The notes under the pieces were generated by a model. It saw nothing but the letters and a program-made list of their open reading frames with translations, made no database searches and was not told where the DNA came from. Below, piece after piece: positions 1 through 9,900 of a stretch of DNA of 64,000 bases (positions are counted from its first letter, which is position 1; each line of letters begins with the position of its first letter). Position numbers and translations under genes: made by a program. The DNA comes from Chitinophagales bacterium (GTDB taxonomy: Bacteria > Bacteroidota > Bacteroidia > Chitinophagales > LD1): NCBI GenBank assembly GCA_016787045.1, contig JAEUVA010000008.1, positions 49,743-113,742 of the forward strand, read 5' to 3'.

Positions 1-588
1 GAGAATAATAAATACTCCTGTAGTAATGGCTGCATCAGCAATATTGAAGATAAACCGAAAAAACTCAAAATGCTGCCCGCCCCAAAAGGGCACCCAATCC
101 GGAAAATATCCTTGAAACAAAGGAAACCACAGCATATCTACTACGAGCCCTTGCATCCAGCCCGCATAGCCCCCACTCTGTGGAAACACTTCTGCAACTT
201 TGAAATTGCTATCTGAAAAAATGACTCCGTAAAATGTGCCATCTATCATATTGCCAATGGCACCGGCCAAAATCAAACTTACTGCAGTAACAAAACCCCA
301 ATGGGCATTTTCTTTAATGATTTTACGTAGGTACCAAATACCGCCAGTTACCGCTACAAGTCGGAAAACGCTTAAAAATAACTTCCCAAAAACACCGGGC
401 AGTACCATGCCAAAGGCCATTCCGGGATTTTCGGTAAAGTGAATCCTAAACCAGTCTAAACCCAGAACTTTAAACTCTCCTTGTGGGCAACCGTAACATA
501 TCATCATATTGGTTTTGACCCAAATTTTAAGTGCTTGATCTAACAAGATGACAACAATAATGATTAATGCTGCTTTGTATGGTTTCAT
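1..588 (-). CDS. lspA: Lipoprotein signal peptidase (signal peptidase II), 3' end outside window
   Basis: Cleaves the signal peptide of prolipoproteins in the inner membrane after diacylglyceryl transfer. I translated the minus strand from the ATG at 588; the frame stays open for 196 codons to the window edge, so the C-terminus is missing. Visible motifs: DQALK in the first membrane helix (residues 17-21), TENPGMAFG (52-60), GNMIDGTFYG with catalytic Asp116, and FNIADAAI with catalytic Asp185. The long stretch between the two Asp residues (about 120-175, rich in aromatic residues) matches the enlarged loop typical of Bacteroidetes LspA. It follows the secreted protein gene at 613-1647 by 24 nt and lies in the same direction as ileS, the common ileS-lspA arrangement of the phylum. 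Several lipoproteins encoded in this window would be its substrates. Confidence 0.95.
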   Translation of the reverse strand, partial: MKPYKAALIIIVVILLDQALKIWVKTNMMICYGCPQGEFKVLGLDWFRIHFTENPGMAFGMVLPGVFGKLFLSVFRLVAVTGGIWYLRKIIKENAHWGFVTAVSLILAGAIGNMIDGTFYGVIFSDSNFKVAEVFPQSGGYAGWMQGLVVDMLWFPLFQGYFPDWVPFWGGQHFEFFRFIFNIADAAITTGVFIIL

Positions 589-612
589 GTGTATTATCCA
601 ATCTTTAAAGCG

Positions 613-1647
613 TTAAAAACCCCAATAGTAATCCTCCTCATCTTCTTCTTTCTTTTTGGGAGTATCGTAAGAGTAAACAGAAGAGATGATCTTCTCTACT
701 TCTTCTAAAAAATTAAGGCCGCAGCCGTCTATATCACTACAGGTGGTTTTAACCCGTACTGCAAAATAATTATCCTGTGCCTTGAATACATATTCAGTGA
801 AGCGATACTCTACGTTTTCTATTTTTTTGCTATGCGTGAGTACCTTTGATGGATTGGCCAAAGTATCTACAGAGTACTCTTTCCAATCATATCCACCGGT
901 GGTTTGACTTTTAATGTATGAAAATCTTTTTGCCGCTACAGCTTTCAAATCAAGAGAGGTAGTATCTAATTTGTATAAATCAATTTCTGATTTATACTCC
1001 GGTGTACATGATTTAAATGCCAGCCCCTTGTTGTTGGCATGGCGATTTACATAAAACAGTCCTTTGGGGTAGGTGTAAGAAATATTGAGCACATTTTCTT
1101 TTACATTAATGTTGTACCATTTAAAATAATTGTGTGTTATCAAACTGCGTCTGTACTCCGTCAAATAACAGTTATAGCTGGGTACTAAAAACATAAAGTG
1201 CGCCACTCCTTTACATCCACGATAGAAATAATCTTCTCTGCCAACTGTAGTTGCATCATTCTTAAATCGGTAAACTGATTTTATGATAACCACCTCAAAA
1301 ACCCCTTTTCTTACTTTCACCTCGGTGTTTAACACTTCGTAGCTATCGCCCACTTTATACTCTTTTATCATCTCTTTAGTTTGGCGGATTAACTCTTCTC
1401 TACTCCAATTTTCAGCATGAGGGTAGATATTTACTTCTCCAGCACCTATGTTTTTACCACTATTATCCAAGTGTTCATAGGTGTAAGTAATGAGTGAATC
1501 GGTATTTCGGGTTTCCTTAGCTGTAAGCGGATAGCTCATTCGCAAGCCCGCTTTGGGAAAGTAAAATTCCTTGACGTACCCATCTTGTGCGGAGAGTAAA
1601 ATGGTGCTTAGACAAAAGAATACATGAAAAACGTATCGTGCTATCAT
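613..1647 (-). CDS. Secreted protein of unknown function between ileS and lspA
   Basis: 344 residues. Residues 1-20 form a Sec signal peptide ending at a likely LLSAQ cleavage site, so the product is exported. I do not recognise a family. The mature part is a mix of charged and aromatic residues without membrane segments, has a few cysteines including a C-x5-C pair near residue 305 (TCSDIDGC), and ends in a very acidic tail (KKKEEDEEDYYWGF). There is no lipobox and no visible T9SS sorting domain. It starts 6 nt after the ileS stop and ends 24 nt before lspA, so it is probably cotranscribed with both. In many Bacteroidetes a DksA-like zinc-finger gene occupies this slot; here it is this protein instead. 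Function unknown. Confidence 0.85.
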   Translation of the reverse strand: MIARYVFHVFFCLSTILLSAQDGYVKEFYFPKAGLRMSYPLTAKETRNTDSLITYTYEHLDNSGKNIGAGEVNIYPHAENWSREELIRQTKEMIKEYKVGDSYEVLNTEVKVRKGVFEVVIIKSVYRFKNDATTVGREDYFYRGCKGVAHFMFLVPSYNCYLTEYRRSLITHNYFKWYNINVKENVLNISYTYPKGLFYVNRHANNKGLAFKSCTPEYKSEIDLYKLDTTSLDLKAVAAKRFSYIKSQTTGGYDWKEYSVDTLANPSKVLTHSKKIENVEYRFTEYVFKAQDNYFAVRVKTTCSDIDGCGLNFLEEVEKIISSVYSYDTPKKKEEDEEDYYWGF

Positions 1648-1653
1648 GTGCCG

Positions 1654-4600
1654 TTAGTATAATTTTATGCTTACATTCAAAATCTCTTCATTCATTTCTA
1701 CTTCATCAAACTCTTTCAGCGAATCCACTAATAAAATTTCATTGGCAAGCACCTCATTGGCAATGTAATCTTTAAAAGTCGCCAGCGTTTTTTCAAGTAT
1801 TTCGTTTTTCACAACAGTAACCTTGATGCGATCCAGCACCTGAAAATCTTTGTCTTTACGCAGGTTTTGCACTTTGTTTACAAATTCGCGGGCGTTGCCT
1901 TCAAGGCGAAGTTCTTCGGTAATAGTAACATCCAACGCCACAGTTAATCCGCTTTCGCTGGCTACTAACCAACCGGGAATATCTTCGGTAAGAATTTCTA
2001 CATCGCCAATCAATAATTCAAAGTTTTCTTCTTCTATATTCAAGTTGTATTTCTGTTCGCGCTCAATGGTAGTAATATCATCTGCTGTAAATGCCATTAC
2101 AGCATTTTGAATGGCTTTCATTTTCGATCCGGCACGTTTACCCAGTTCCTTAAAGTTTGGCTTAATTTTCTTCTTCACAATACCCGAGGCATCATCTACA
2201 TACTCAATCTGCTTCACATTCACCTCACTCAACATGTAGCTTTCCACTTTGCTGAACTGCGTTTTCATTTTGTTGCTCAATACGGGAATAAGAATTTTTG
2301 AAAGTGGTTGGCGGACTTTTATTTTTTCTTTTTTGCGCAACGAAAGGATCAATGAGCAAGCACGCTGCGCCAGTTCCATCCGCTCTTCCAAATCTGTATC
2401 AATAATCTTTGTATCAGGTTGCGTAAGTAAAGTTAAGTGTACACTTTCCCATTGGAGTGGGGTGTTGTTAGCCACAGCCGCAACACGAATGTTTGTGGTT
2501 AGGTTTTGATACAACCAATCGCTAAAAAATGGCGATACCGGACTCATTAACTGTGCCACCACATTCAAACACTCATATAAAGTTTCGTAAGCGGCTTTTT
2601 TGTCTTCGCTCATTTCGCCTTTCCAAAAACGCCTGCGGTTGAGCCGTACATACCAGTTGCTCAAATCTTCGTCCACGAATTTCTCAATGGCGCGTGCAGC
2701 TTTAGTGGGTTCGTAATCGTTGTAAAAGCCGGTTACTTCCTTAATCAACGATTGAAGTTTTGAAATTATCCAACGGTCTAGCTCCGGACGATTTTCTACC
2801 GGAACAATATTCTGCTCGTCAATTCTCCAGCCGTCAATGTTGGCGTAGAGCGCAAAAAAACCATAGGTGTTGTACAGGGTGCCAAAGTGTGAGCGAGTAA
2901 CATCTTGCAAACCGTTGATGTCAAACTTCATATTCTCCCACGGGTCGCTGTTGCGCATCATGTACCAGCGCGTAGCATCGGCACTGTATTTTTCAATGGT
3001 TTCAAACGGGTCAACAATATTGCCGAGCCGTTTGCTCATTTTATTGCCGGCTTTATCCAACAACAAGCCGTTGCTCACCACATTTTTGTACGCTACAGAA
3101 TCAAACAACATTACACCTAATACATGCAGCGTAAAGAACCATCCGCGTGTTTGGTCAACACCTTCGGCTATGAAATCGGCAGGGAAATTTTGCTTGAAAA
3201 CATTATCATTTTTGAAAGGGTAATGCCACTGCGCATAAGGCATGGCACCGCTGTCAAACCAAACGTCAATCAAATCGCTAACGCGCTTCATTGGTTTACC
3301 CGAATCGGAAACCAAAGTAATTTCATCCACAACTGGTTTGTGTAAGTCTGTTACCTCAATCGGTTTTGAAACACCGGCTTTTACTGCCTTTGCTATTTCT
3401 GACTCCAATTCAGCAATAGAGCCAATACATTTTGTCTCGCTTCCGTCTTCGGTTGTCCAGATAGGCAGCGGAGTTCCCCAATAGCGGGAGCGCGATAAAT
3501 TCCAATCTACCAAATTTTCTAACCACTGCCCAAAACGGCCTTCACCGGTATGTGCGGGTTTCCAGTTGATGGTTTTGTTGAGTTCAATCAAACGCTCTTT
3601 TACTGCGGTGGTTCTAATAAACCAACTATCTAGCGGATAATAAATAATGGGTTTATCGGTACGCCAGCAGTGCGGATAGTTGTGCTCGTATTTTTCGGTT
3701 TTGAAAAGTTTGTTTTCCAATTTCAACTTCAGTACAATCAAATCATCCACGCTCATGTAGCTCTTGAGGTCGGCAATGATGTTATTGACATGAAGAATTT
3801 CATGTTGCAGTTTAAACTCCTGTTCTTTCTCCGCATCGGTGAGGTATGCTTCTTTTACATAGCGGCCTTGCAGCGGAAATACAGGGTCGTTTACCTCATT
3901 GGTAAACTTTCCGCTTCTGTCTACTAGAGTAAGTGAGCCGATTCCATTTTGCTTGGCTACTTTGAAGTCATCGCTACCGAATGATGGTGCAATGTGTACA
4001 ATGCCTGTACCATCGGTAGTCGTTACAAAATCACCCAACACGACTCGGAAAGCATCGCCATCGGTGGGTTGAGTGTAAGGAAGAAGTTGTTCGTATTCGT
4101 AACCTTCAAAATCTTGCCCCTTGTAACTTGCCAAAACCTTAAATGGAATTTTCTTATCTCCCTTTTTGTAATCTTCAAAACTGAGTTCTGCATTTTCAGC
4201 AGAAAAATATTTCCCAACTAAATCTTTTGCAAGTATTACATGAATTGGTTGATGGGTAAATGGATTGAATGTTTTCACCAATGAGTATTCAATTTGCTTC
4301 CCCACCGCCAATGCAGTGTTACTTGGCAAAGTCCAAGGAGTAGTTGTCCAAGCTAAAAAGAAAACATCTCCATCAACATTAAACTTAGAACCTAAAACTT
4401 TAAACTGTGCTATTGCTGAAACATCCTTCACATTTCTGTAGCACCCCGGCTGGTTCAATTCATGAGAACTTAGACCGGTTCCGGCAGCTGGTGAGTAAGG
4501 TTGTATGGTATATCCCTCGTAAAGCAGATTTTTGTCGTACAGTTTTTTCAGCAACGCCCACAAACTTTCAATGTAGTTGTTCTCGTAGGTAATGTATGGG

Positions 4601-5064
4601 TTATCCATATCTACCCAATAACCCATTTTGCGCGTAAGGTCGTTCCAGATGTCGGTAAACTTCATCACATCCTCACGGCAAAGTTTGTTGTACTCGGCAA
4701 CTGTGATTTTAGTACCAATGTCGGCTTTTGTGATACCGAGTTGTTTTTCCACCCCCAATTCTACCGGCAAGCCGTGGGTGTCCCATCCGGCTTTGCGCTC
4801 CACGCGGTAACCTTGCAAAGTTTTAAATCGGCAAAACAAATCTTTGATGGTGCGGCTCATTACGTGGTGAATGCCCGGCTTACCGTTGGCACTTGGTGGG
4901 CCTTCGTAAAACACAAAGCGTTTATCCTCGGGGCGGGTATCCACGCTTTGTTCAAAAATTTTATTCTCTTCCCACCATTTCAAAATTTCCTTTTCGATGG
5001 TTGGCAAGTGGAGTTGGTCGTATTCGGGGTAATGGTTCGGCTGTTCAGGATTCTTCCGTTTCAT
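1654..5064 (-). CDS. ileS: Isoleucyl-tRNA synthetase
   Basis: Charges tRNA-Ile in the cytoplasm; class I synthetase. The HIGH-type signature appears as GIHH in PSANGKPGIHHV near residue 60, the long CP1 editing insert follows, and the KMSKR loop (KMSKRLGN) is at about residue 675. The frame opens at 5112, but the first 16 codons are unlike any IleRS, whereas the ATG at 5064 begins with the expected MKRKNPEQPN, giving 1136 residues. A TATCTTCG element lies 8 nt before this ATG, which also supports it. Length and the absence of a C-terminal zinc-finger point to the eukaryote-like IleRS2 type common in Bacteroidetes; that type is known to be less sensitive to mupirocin, an inference from family only. 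First gene of the ileS-unknown-lspA cluster. Confidence 0.97.
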   Translation of the reverse strand: MKRKNPEQPNHYPEYDQLHLPTIEKEILKWWEENKIFEQSVDTRPEDKRFVFYEGPPSANGKPGIHHVMSRTIKDLFCRFKTLQGYRVERKAGWDTHGLPVELGVEKQLGITKADIGTKITVAEYNKLCREDVMKFTDIWNDLTRKMGYWVDMDNPYITYENNYIESLWALLKKLYDKNLLYEGYTIQPYSPAAGTGLSSHELNQPGCYRNVKDVSAIAQFKVLGSKFNVDGDVFFLAWTTTPWTLPSNTALAVGKQIEYSLVKTFNPFTHQPIHVILAKDLVGKYFSAENAELSFEDYKKGDKKIPFKVLASYKGQDFEGYEYEQLLPYTQPTDGDAFRVVLGDFVTTTDGTGIVHIAPSFGSDDFKVAKQNGIGSLTLVDRSGKFTNEVNDPVFPLQGRYVKEAYLTDAEKEQEFKLQHEILHVNNIIADLKSYMSVDDLIVLKLKLENKLFKTEKYEHNYPHCWRTDKPIIYYPLDSWFIRTTAVKERLIELNKTINWKPAHTGEGRFGQWLENLVDWNLSRSRYWGTPLPIWTTEDGSETKCIGSIAELESEIAKAVKAGVSKPIEVTDLHKPVVDEITLVSDSGKPMKRVSDLIDVWFDSGAMPYAQWHYPFKNDNVFKQNFPADFIAEGVDQTRGWFFTLHVLGVMLFDSVAYKNVVSNGLLLDKAGNKMSKRLGNIVDPFETIEKYSADATRWYMMRNSDPWENMKFDINGLQDVTRSHFGTLYNTYGFFALYANIDGWRIDEQNIVPVENRPELDRWIISKLQSLIKEVTGFYNDYEPTKAARAIEKFVDEDLSNWYVRLNRRRFWKGEMSEDKKAAYETLYECLNVVAQLMSPVSPFFSDWLYQNLTTNIRVAAVANNTPLQWESVHLTLLTQPDTKIIDTDLEERMELAQRACSLILSLRKKEKIKVRQPLSKILIPVLSNKMKTQFSKVESYMLSEVNVKQIEYVDDASGIVKKKIKPNFKELGKRAGSKMKAIQNAVMAFTADDITTIEREQKYNLNIEEENFELLIGDVEILTEDIPGWLVASESGLTVALDVTITEELRLEGNAREFVNKVQNLRKDKDFQVLDRIKVTVVKNEILEKTLATFKDYIANEVLANEILLVDSLKEFDEVEMNEEILNVSIKLY

Positions 5065-5072
5065 AAGGGTGG

Positions 5073-5080
5073 CGAAGATA
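5073..5080 (-). promoter_or_regulatory. Putative -7 element TATCTTCG of ileS
   Basis: Read on the minus strand the bases are TATCTTCG, a one-base variant of the Bacteroidetes -7 consensus TAnnTTTG. Only 8 nt separate it from the ileS ATG, implying a leader of a few nucleotides or none. No good TTG at -33 was seen. Confidence 0.45.
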
Positions 5081-5214
5081 AAAAAGGAAGCCACACTGCA
5101 TTTATTTGCCATCCGTTGCCCGATTGAGGCAAACGCCTATTTTCATGCCCAATTTCCGTAACATAATAACAATGTGTTTGTTGCGTTAAATGCCACTAAA
5201 ATCAATGCGCATAG

Positions 5215-7524
5215 ATGAAAATTAGCTATAGTTTATTGGTCTATTTCTTAACGGTATCCGTTGCTTTTGCACAACAACGTACCCTTGGCACCTGGAAAAT
5301 GTTTATGCCTTATGGCAACGGTGTAGCTATGGTTAACGCTGGAGATAAGGTGTATCATGCTTGTATCAAAAGCATATTCAGCTATGATAAAAATACCGGA
5401 GAAATACGCACCTATGATAAAGCCACCGGCCTCAGCGATTTGGAGATTCGCACCATAGCTTATGATAATGCATCTAAGACTTTAGCTGTAGCTTACGTTA
5501 ACGGCAATATTGATTTGATAGTAAATGAAACCGAGGTGTACAACATTAATGACATTAAGTTTGAAAACACCACCACATCTATTGGCATAAATGCCATTAG
5601 TTTTGCTCAAGGCAAATGTTACGTAGCACATGACCAGGGTATTTCGCTTATAGACCTCAACAAAAAAGAAATCATAAACACCTACGTAATTGGGGCTAAC
5701 GGTGCACCGGTACGCGTGTATGATGTAGCTTTGGATAACACCACAATCTATGCCGCCACTCAAGAAGGGGTAAAATACGCGCCACTTAGCTCTCCTAACT
5801 TGCAAAACTACAATACTTGGAGTTTGGTTATAGGCAACGGATTGCCGGCATTAAAGGCCAAATTTATTGATGTATTTGCCGGTAAAATTTACGCTGTACT
5901 ACAAAGTGCAGCAACTGATACCCTCTTCCGGTATGATGGTAATACTTGGACACCTTTCTATTTTGACTCTGCACACACCATCACGGCAGCAGGTATAGAA
6001 AATGGAACTTATTATTTCAGTTTAATCAGCAAGCTAATTACACAAGGCAAGAATGGAAAAATTAGTAACAGCGGTTCACTAACTGTAAACGTAACACAAG
6101 GGCACGTGCGCCCCATTGGGTGGTTTGATGAAAACGGAATTGCTTATGATGCCGATGAATGGAATGGATTGTTTAAGATTCAAGGCGGCAATGTAGAGAA
6201 CATTAAACCCAACAGCCCCGCATCGGCAAACATCCATCAATTAGATTTTACAGATGGTACATTATTTGTAGGCCCCGGCAGCGTAAGCGACTCGTGGGTT
6301 GGGTTGTACAACCGCGATGGTTTTTTTGTGTACAAAAACTATGAGTGGAGTAGCCGCAATCAATACACCGATAATTCACTCAACAATTACCCCGATATTA
6401 TTTCTATTGCTCCTAATGCGTTTACCGGCAAAACGTATTTCGGCTCATTTTTGGGTGGAGTTATTGAGTACAATAACACCACTAATGCTATTACCACATA
6501 CGATACTTCAAATAGCATACTGGAATATGATTTAGGAGCACCGGGAGCTATCAAAATCAGTTGCATGGCTACTGATCAAAAAGCTAATGTATGGATGTGC
6601 AACTCCGGAGCGCAGTATGGAATAAAAATGATTAGACCCAATGGGGATTGGTACAAGTTTAACGTGCCGGTATCTTACGAAACCATGAAACAAATGATAG
6701 TAGATAGGAACGATCAGGTTTGGGCCACCATGCGTGGTGCTGCCGGTGGTGTAATGGTATGGAGTTACAACGGAACGCTGAGCAATACTTCTGATGACAA
6801 AGTAAAATTACTGAGCACCGGTGAGGGCAGTGGCAACCTACCAGATAACATCACCTATTGCATAACCGAAGATTTAGACGGACAAATATGGGTAGGCACT
6901 AACAAAGGTATTGGAACCTTTTACTGCCCGGGTAGTGTGTTGGGCAATAATGGCTGCGATGCTGACCGCATAAGGGTGGAGCGCGATGGATACATCGGAT
7001 ATTTGTTTGGCAACGAAAGTGTTCGTGCAATTGCTGTAGATGCTGCCAACCGTAAGTGGGTGGGCACTACCAATGGATTGTGGCTTATCAGCAGTGATGG
7101 TAAAAAAGAGCTACTCAAATTTACCACAGATAATAGTCCGCTGCCCTCCAATCAAATTTCAGACATTGCTATAGATAACACTACCGGAGAGGTTTTTATT
7201 GGTACAGTAGCCGGTTTGGTCAGCTATCAGGGCGATGCTCAAGGAGAGTGTGACGATTGCAAGGAAGCATTGGTATATCCAAACCCTGTAAGGTCGGACT
7301 ACACGGGGCCAATAGCCATAAAAGGACTTACAGAGCAAGCATACGTTAAGATTACAGATGCCAGTGGCAACCTGATGTACCAAGGCATGGCCAATGGCTC
7401 GCAAATGATTTGGGATGGAAAAAATTACAAAGGAGAGAAAGCAGCAAGCGGAGTTTACTTAGTGTTTAGCTCTACCGATTTAGGGAAAGAGCGCAGAGTA
7501 GCCAAGATTCTGCTGATGAATTGA
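5215..7524 (+). CDS. porZ: Type IX secretion system attachment protein PorZ
   Basis: 769 residues. PorZ acts at the outer surface of the outer membrane in the PorU-PorV-PorQ-PorZ complex, which cleaves sorting signals and attaches cargo to anionic LPS. The signal peptide (1-19, ending SVAFAQ) is followed by a TLGTWKMFMPYGN start typical of PorZ, then two seven-bladed two-component-regulator-like propellers (repeats such as QIWVGTNKGIGTF and RKWVGTTNGLWLI). The C-terminal domain (about 678-769) begins CDDCKEALVYPNPV, contains the ASGVYLV strand and ends in KILLMN, a T9SS-type sorting-domain fold kept in PorZ itself. The next gene overlaps its stop by one base. Lies divergent from ileS. A second T9SS gene, porQ, is 14 kb away. 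Confidence 0.92.
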   Translation: MKISYSLLVYFLTVSVAFAQQRTLGTWKMFMPYGNGVAMVNAGDKVYHACIKSIFSYDKNTGEIRTYDKATGLSDLEIRTIAYDNASKTLAVAYVNGNIDLIVNETEVYNINDIKFENTTTSIGINAISFAQGKCYVAHDQGISLIDLNKKEIINTYVIGANGAPVRVYDVALDNTTIYAATQEGVKYAPLSSPNLQNYNTWSLVIGNGLPALKAKFIDVFAGKIYAVLQSAATDTLFRYDGNTWTPFYFDSAHTITAAGIENGTYYFSLISKLITQGKNGKISNSGSLTVNVTQGHVRPIGWFDENGIAYDADEWNGLFKIQGGNVENIKPNSPASANIHQLDFTDGTLFVGPGSVSDSWVGLYNRDGFFVYKNYEWSSRNQYTDNSLNNYPDIISIAPNAFTGKTYFGSFLGGVIEYNNTTNAITTYDTSNSILEYDLGAPGAIKISCMATDQKANVWMCNSGAQYGIKMIRPNGDWYKFNVPVSYETMKQMIVDRNDQVWATMRGAAGGVMVWSYNGTLSNTSDDKVKLLSTGEGSGNLPDNITYCITEDLDGQIWVGTNKGIGTFYCPGSVLGNNGCDADRIRVERDGYIGYLFGNESVRAIAVDAANRKWVGTTNGLWLISSDGKKELLKFTTDNSPLPSNQISDIAIDNTTGEVFIGTVAGLVSYQGDAQGECDDCKEALVYPNPVRSDYTGPIAIKGLTEQAYVKITDASGNLMYQGMANGSQMIWDGKNYKGEKAASGVYLVFSSTDLGKERRVAKILLMN

Positions 7525-9179
7525 TGAAAAATAAAATCCGTTTATTTTTTCAGAAACACCGCAACAACACTCTGTTGTTTCTATCGTATTTCGTACTAAC
7601 GTGTATTTTATACAACAAGACCGTTCACGCCCATTTTCTGTTTGACTGGAATACCGGGTTAATGCAATACTTACAGCAAGGTATAAAGGGGCTTACACAT
7701 TGCTTTAATGATAAGTCCATGCACTGGGTAAGTCACTCATTAAACATTTTAGTGTTTGAAATTTTTGGCACCAACGCATACGGTTGGCACTTTACTTTGT
7801 TGGCTTGGCACTCTTTAAATGCTCTTTTACTAACAAGCTTGATCTATCATTTAGCCGAGTGGCACCAACTAAAAAAAGCGCGTTCTGTAGCTGTAGTGGC
7901 AACTTTACTTTGGCTGGTATCTCCCTATCACACCGATGCTGTAGTATGGGGTGGTGCTATGCTGCATCTTGCGGTGAGCAGTTTCATGCTTGCCGGCATG
8001 CTTTGTTTTATCCAATACATAGAAACCAGACGCTCAACATACACTTTTCAAACTTATCTATGGTATTTATTAGCCATGTTTACGTTAGAAAATTTCCTCA
8101 TTTTTCCGGTACTACTATTGGTTATTTATATCCTGCACTTGCAAGTACAAAAACGTTCTGCCAATCTACCAGTTGTTAAGCATTATCTGCTGCCGTTTGT
8201 TTGTTTGAATGTGATTTATCTGATAGCTAACAAATTTTACATGGACGAATGGGTGGGGCACTATGGCGAAGACGCTCATCTCAATACAGATGTATTGTTG
8301 CTCGTACCAAACCTTACCAAGTATCTAAGTAAGATGCTCTACTTTCCTTTGTTCTTTAGCTATGAAGTACGCGACCACTTGTATGCTTTGCTGCACAAAC
8401 CAAAAACGGTCTATGTTGCACTAGTATTTTATACAGTATTGTTTAGCACTTTAATTTACTTCTTTTTTAAAACAAAAAAAACAACACTACAGTTAGCTAT
8501 CGGGCTTTTTGCTTTTTGTTGTGTGGCTATGCTGCCTGTTATCAGTACTTATTTTGCCTACAGCAAAGAAATTGAAGGTGATCGTTACTTCTATTTTCTG
8601 TCCTTATTTTTTTATGCGGCATTGGCGGTGGTTTTAAGTTGGCTTGGCAAAAAAACACAGCTATTCATAACTTTAAGTTTAATAATTATATCAATATTTT
8701 TCTTATACAGAAACAACAGTTACTGGTACGAAAGCGGCAACTACGCAAACTCATTAATGCACGATTTTAAGTGGCCAACTGCCAAGCGAGTGTATGTGTT
8801 ACTTAGCCCCGATAGCTACCGTGGCGCGTACTGCCTGCGCAACAAGCCGGAAGGCACATTAACAGAAATGCTATATGTACAACGTGGCCTTGATATGAAT
8901 GGAAAAATGATTGAAGCATATCAATGGAACGCTATGTCGCCAGATGATTCGGCCAGTTGCACAATAATAGATAGCAATACTCTTGAAATTAAGCTGCATA
9001 GCAATGGCGGTTGGTTGTGGTACAAATCATTTGGTGCTACCAATACAGAAAATGATTTTTTTAAAACAACACTTAACGAGTGGTATCCACAGTACACCAT
9101 ACAGTTTAAGCAAAAGCAAAATGGCGATGTGTTTATTTTTGCCAACAACAAAAAATGGCAACAGATAAATAATTTTTGA
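7524..9179 (+). CDS. Polytopic membrane protein, GT-C glycosyltransferase-like
   Basis: 551 residues from the ATG at 7524, whose first base is the last base of the porZ stop (TGATG); a TTG one codon earlier is possible but less likely. About ten membrane helices occupy residues 15-400, followed by a soluble region of about 150 residues. Features resembling GT-C lipid-linked-sugar transferases are the extracytoplasmic loop SPYHTDAVVWGGAMLH and the EGDRYFYF motif, but the usual acidic catalytic pair in the first loop is not obvious (an FDWNTG sequence is there). Translational coupling to porZ hints at a cell-envelope role, perhaps glycan synthesis; that is inference. recO follows after one base. 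Confidence 0.7.
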   Translation: MKNKIRLFFQKHRNNTLLFLSYFVLTCILYNKTVHAHFLFDWNTGLMQYLQQGIKGLTHCFNDKSMHWVSHSLNILVFEIFGTNAYGWHFTLLAWHSLNALLLTSLIYHLAEWHQLKKARSVAVVATLLWLVSPYHTDAVVWGGAMLHLAVSSFMLAGMLCFIQYIETRRSTYTFQTYLWYLLAMFTLENFLIFPVLLLVIYILHLQVQKRSANLPVVKHYLLPFVCLNVIYLIANKFYMDEWVGHYGEDAHLNTDVLLLVPNLTKYLSKMLYFPLFFSYEVRDHLYALLHKPKTVYVALVFYTVLFSTLIYFFFKTKKTTLQLAIGLFAFCCVAMLPVISTYFAYSKEIEGDRYFYFLSLFFYAALAVVLSWLGKKTQLFITLSLIIISIFFLYRNNSYWYESGNYANSLMHDFKWPTAKRVYVLLSPDSYRGAYCLRNKPEGTLTEMLYVQRGLDMNGKMIEAYQWNAMSPDDSASCTIIDSNTLEIKLHSNGGWLWYKSFGATNTENDFFKTTLNEWYPQYTIQFKQKQNGDVFIFANNKKWQQINNF

Positions 9180-9180
9180 A

Positions 9181-9900
9181 ATGCACCAGAATAGCCGCGC
9201 CATTGTTTTGCATACAGTTAAATACTCCGAAACCAGTATTATTACCAAGTTGTACACCGAGAATAATGGACTTGTTTCTTTTATTGTAAAAGGTGTGCGT
9301 ACAGTTAAAGGCAAGAGCAAGGCAGCTCTATTTCAGCCATTAAGTATTCTGGATATTTCTTACGCGCATCGGCAAAACAAAAACCTGCAATTCATCAAAG
9401 AATATCGTTTAGCACACACATACCATAGTATCCCTTTTGATTCAGCAAAAAGTGCGGTTGGTATGTTTTTGCTGGAAGTCATCAACAAAGCATTAAAGGA
9501 GTACGAGCCGGACACAGAAATGTTTGAGTTTATACAGCATGCTTTAGAATGGTTAGATACCGAGCCGCTAAATCCCGATTTTCATTTACTCTTTCTCATT
9601 CACTTTTCGCGATTTTTGGGTTTTGTACCCAACAACAATTACACTGCCGATTGCAATTGTTTCAACCTAACCGAAGGTATTTTTACAAAAAAGTACGATA
9701 CACAATTTACCGTATTAACAGAAACAGAGAGCCGATATATCTATGAGTTATTAGAGAGTAACCTGTTTCAAAAAAAAAATGTACACACACATTTAGCAGA
9801 CCGTAAACGCACATTGAAAAATTTGATTCAATACTACAGTTTTCACTTAGAGAATTTTCAGCTCAAATCGCCAGAAGTATTAGAAGTAGTTATGAGCTAA
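9181..9900 (+). CDS. recO: DNA repair protein RecO
   Basis: 239 residues. RecO loads RecA onto SSB-coated DNA together with RecR in the RecFOR pathway. The N-terminal OB-fold shows the family pattern (AIVLHTVKYSETSIITKLYTE, then GLVSFIVKGVR), followed by the helical C-terminal domain. The zinc-finger cysteines of classical RecO are reduced to a CNC pair near residue 160 (TADCNCFNLTEG), so zinc binding is uncertain. The ATG is one base after the preceding stop, giving a porZ-membrane protein-recO run. The 3' end overlaps the convergent kinase gene by 4 nt. Confidence 0.93.
   Translation: MHQNSRAIVLHTVKYSETSIITKLYTENNGLVSFIVKGVRTVKGKSKAALFQPLSILDISYAHRQNKNLQFIKEYRLAHTYHSIPFDSAKSAVGMFLLEVINKALKEYEPDTEMFEFIQHALEWLDTEPLNPDFHLLFLIHFSRFLGFVPNNNYTADCNCFNLTEGIFTKKYDTQFTVLTETESRYIYELLESNLFQKKNVHTHLADRKRTLKNLIQYYSFHLENFQLKSPEVLEVVMS

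Noticed and set aside
4501..5127. 208-codon plus-strand ORF
   Set aside because: Antisense of ileS, whose minus-strand product is unmistakable; no family resemblance or start context.
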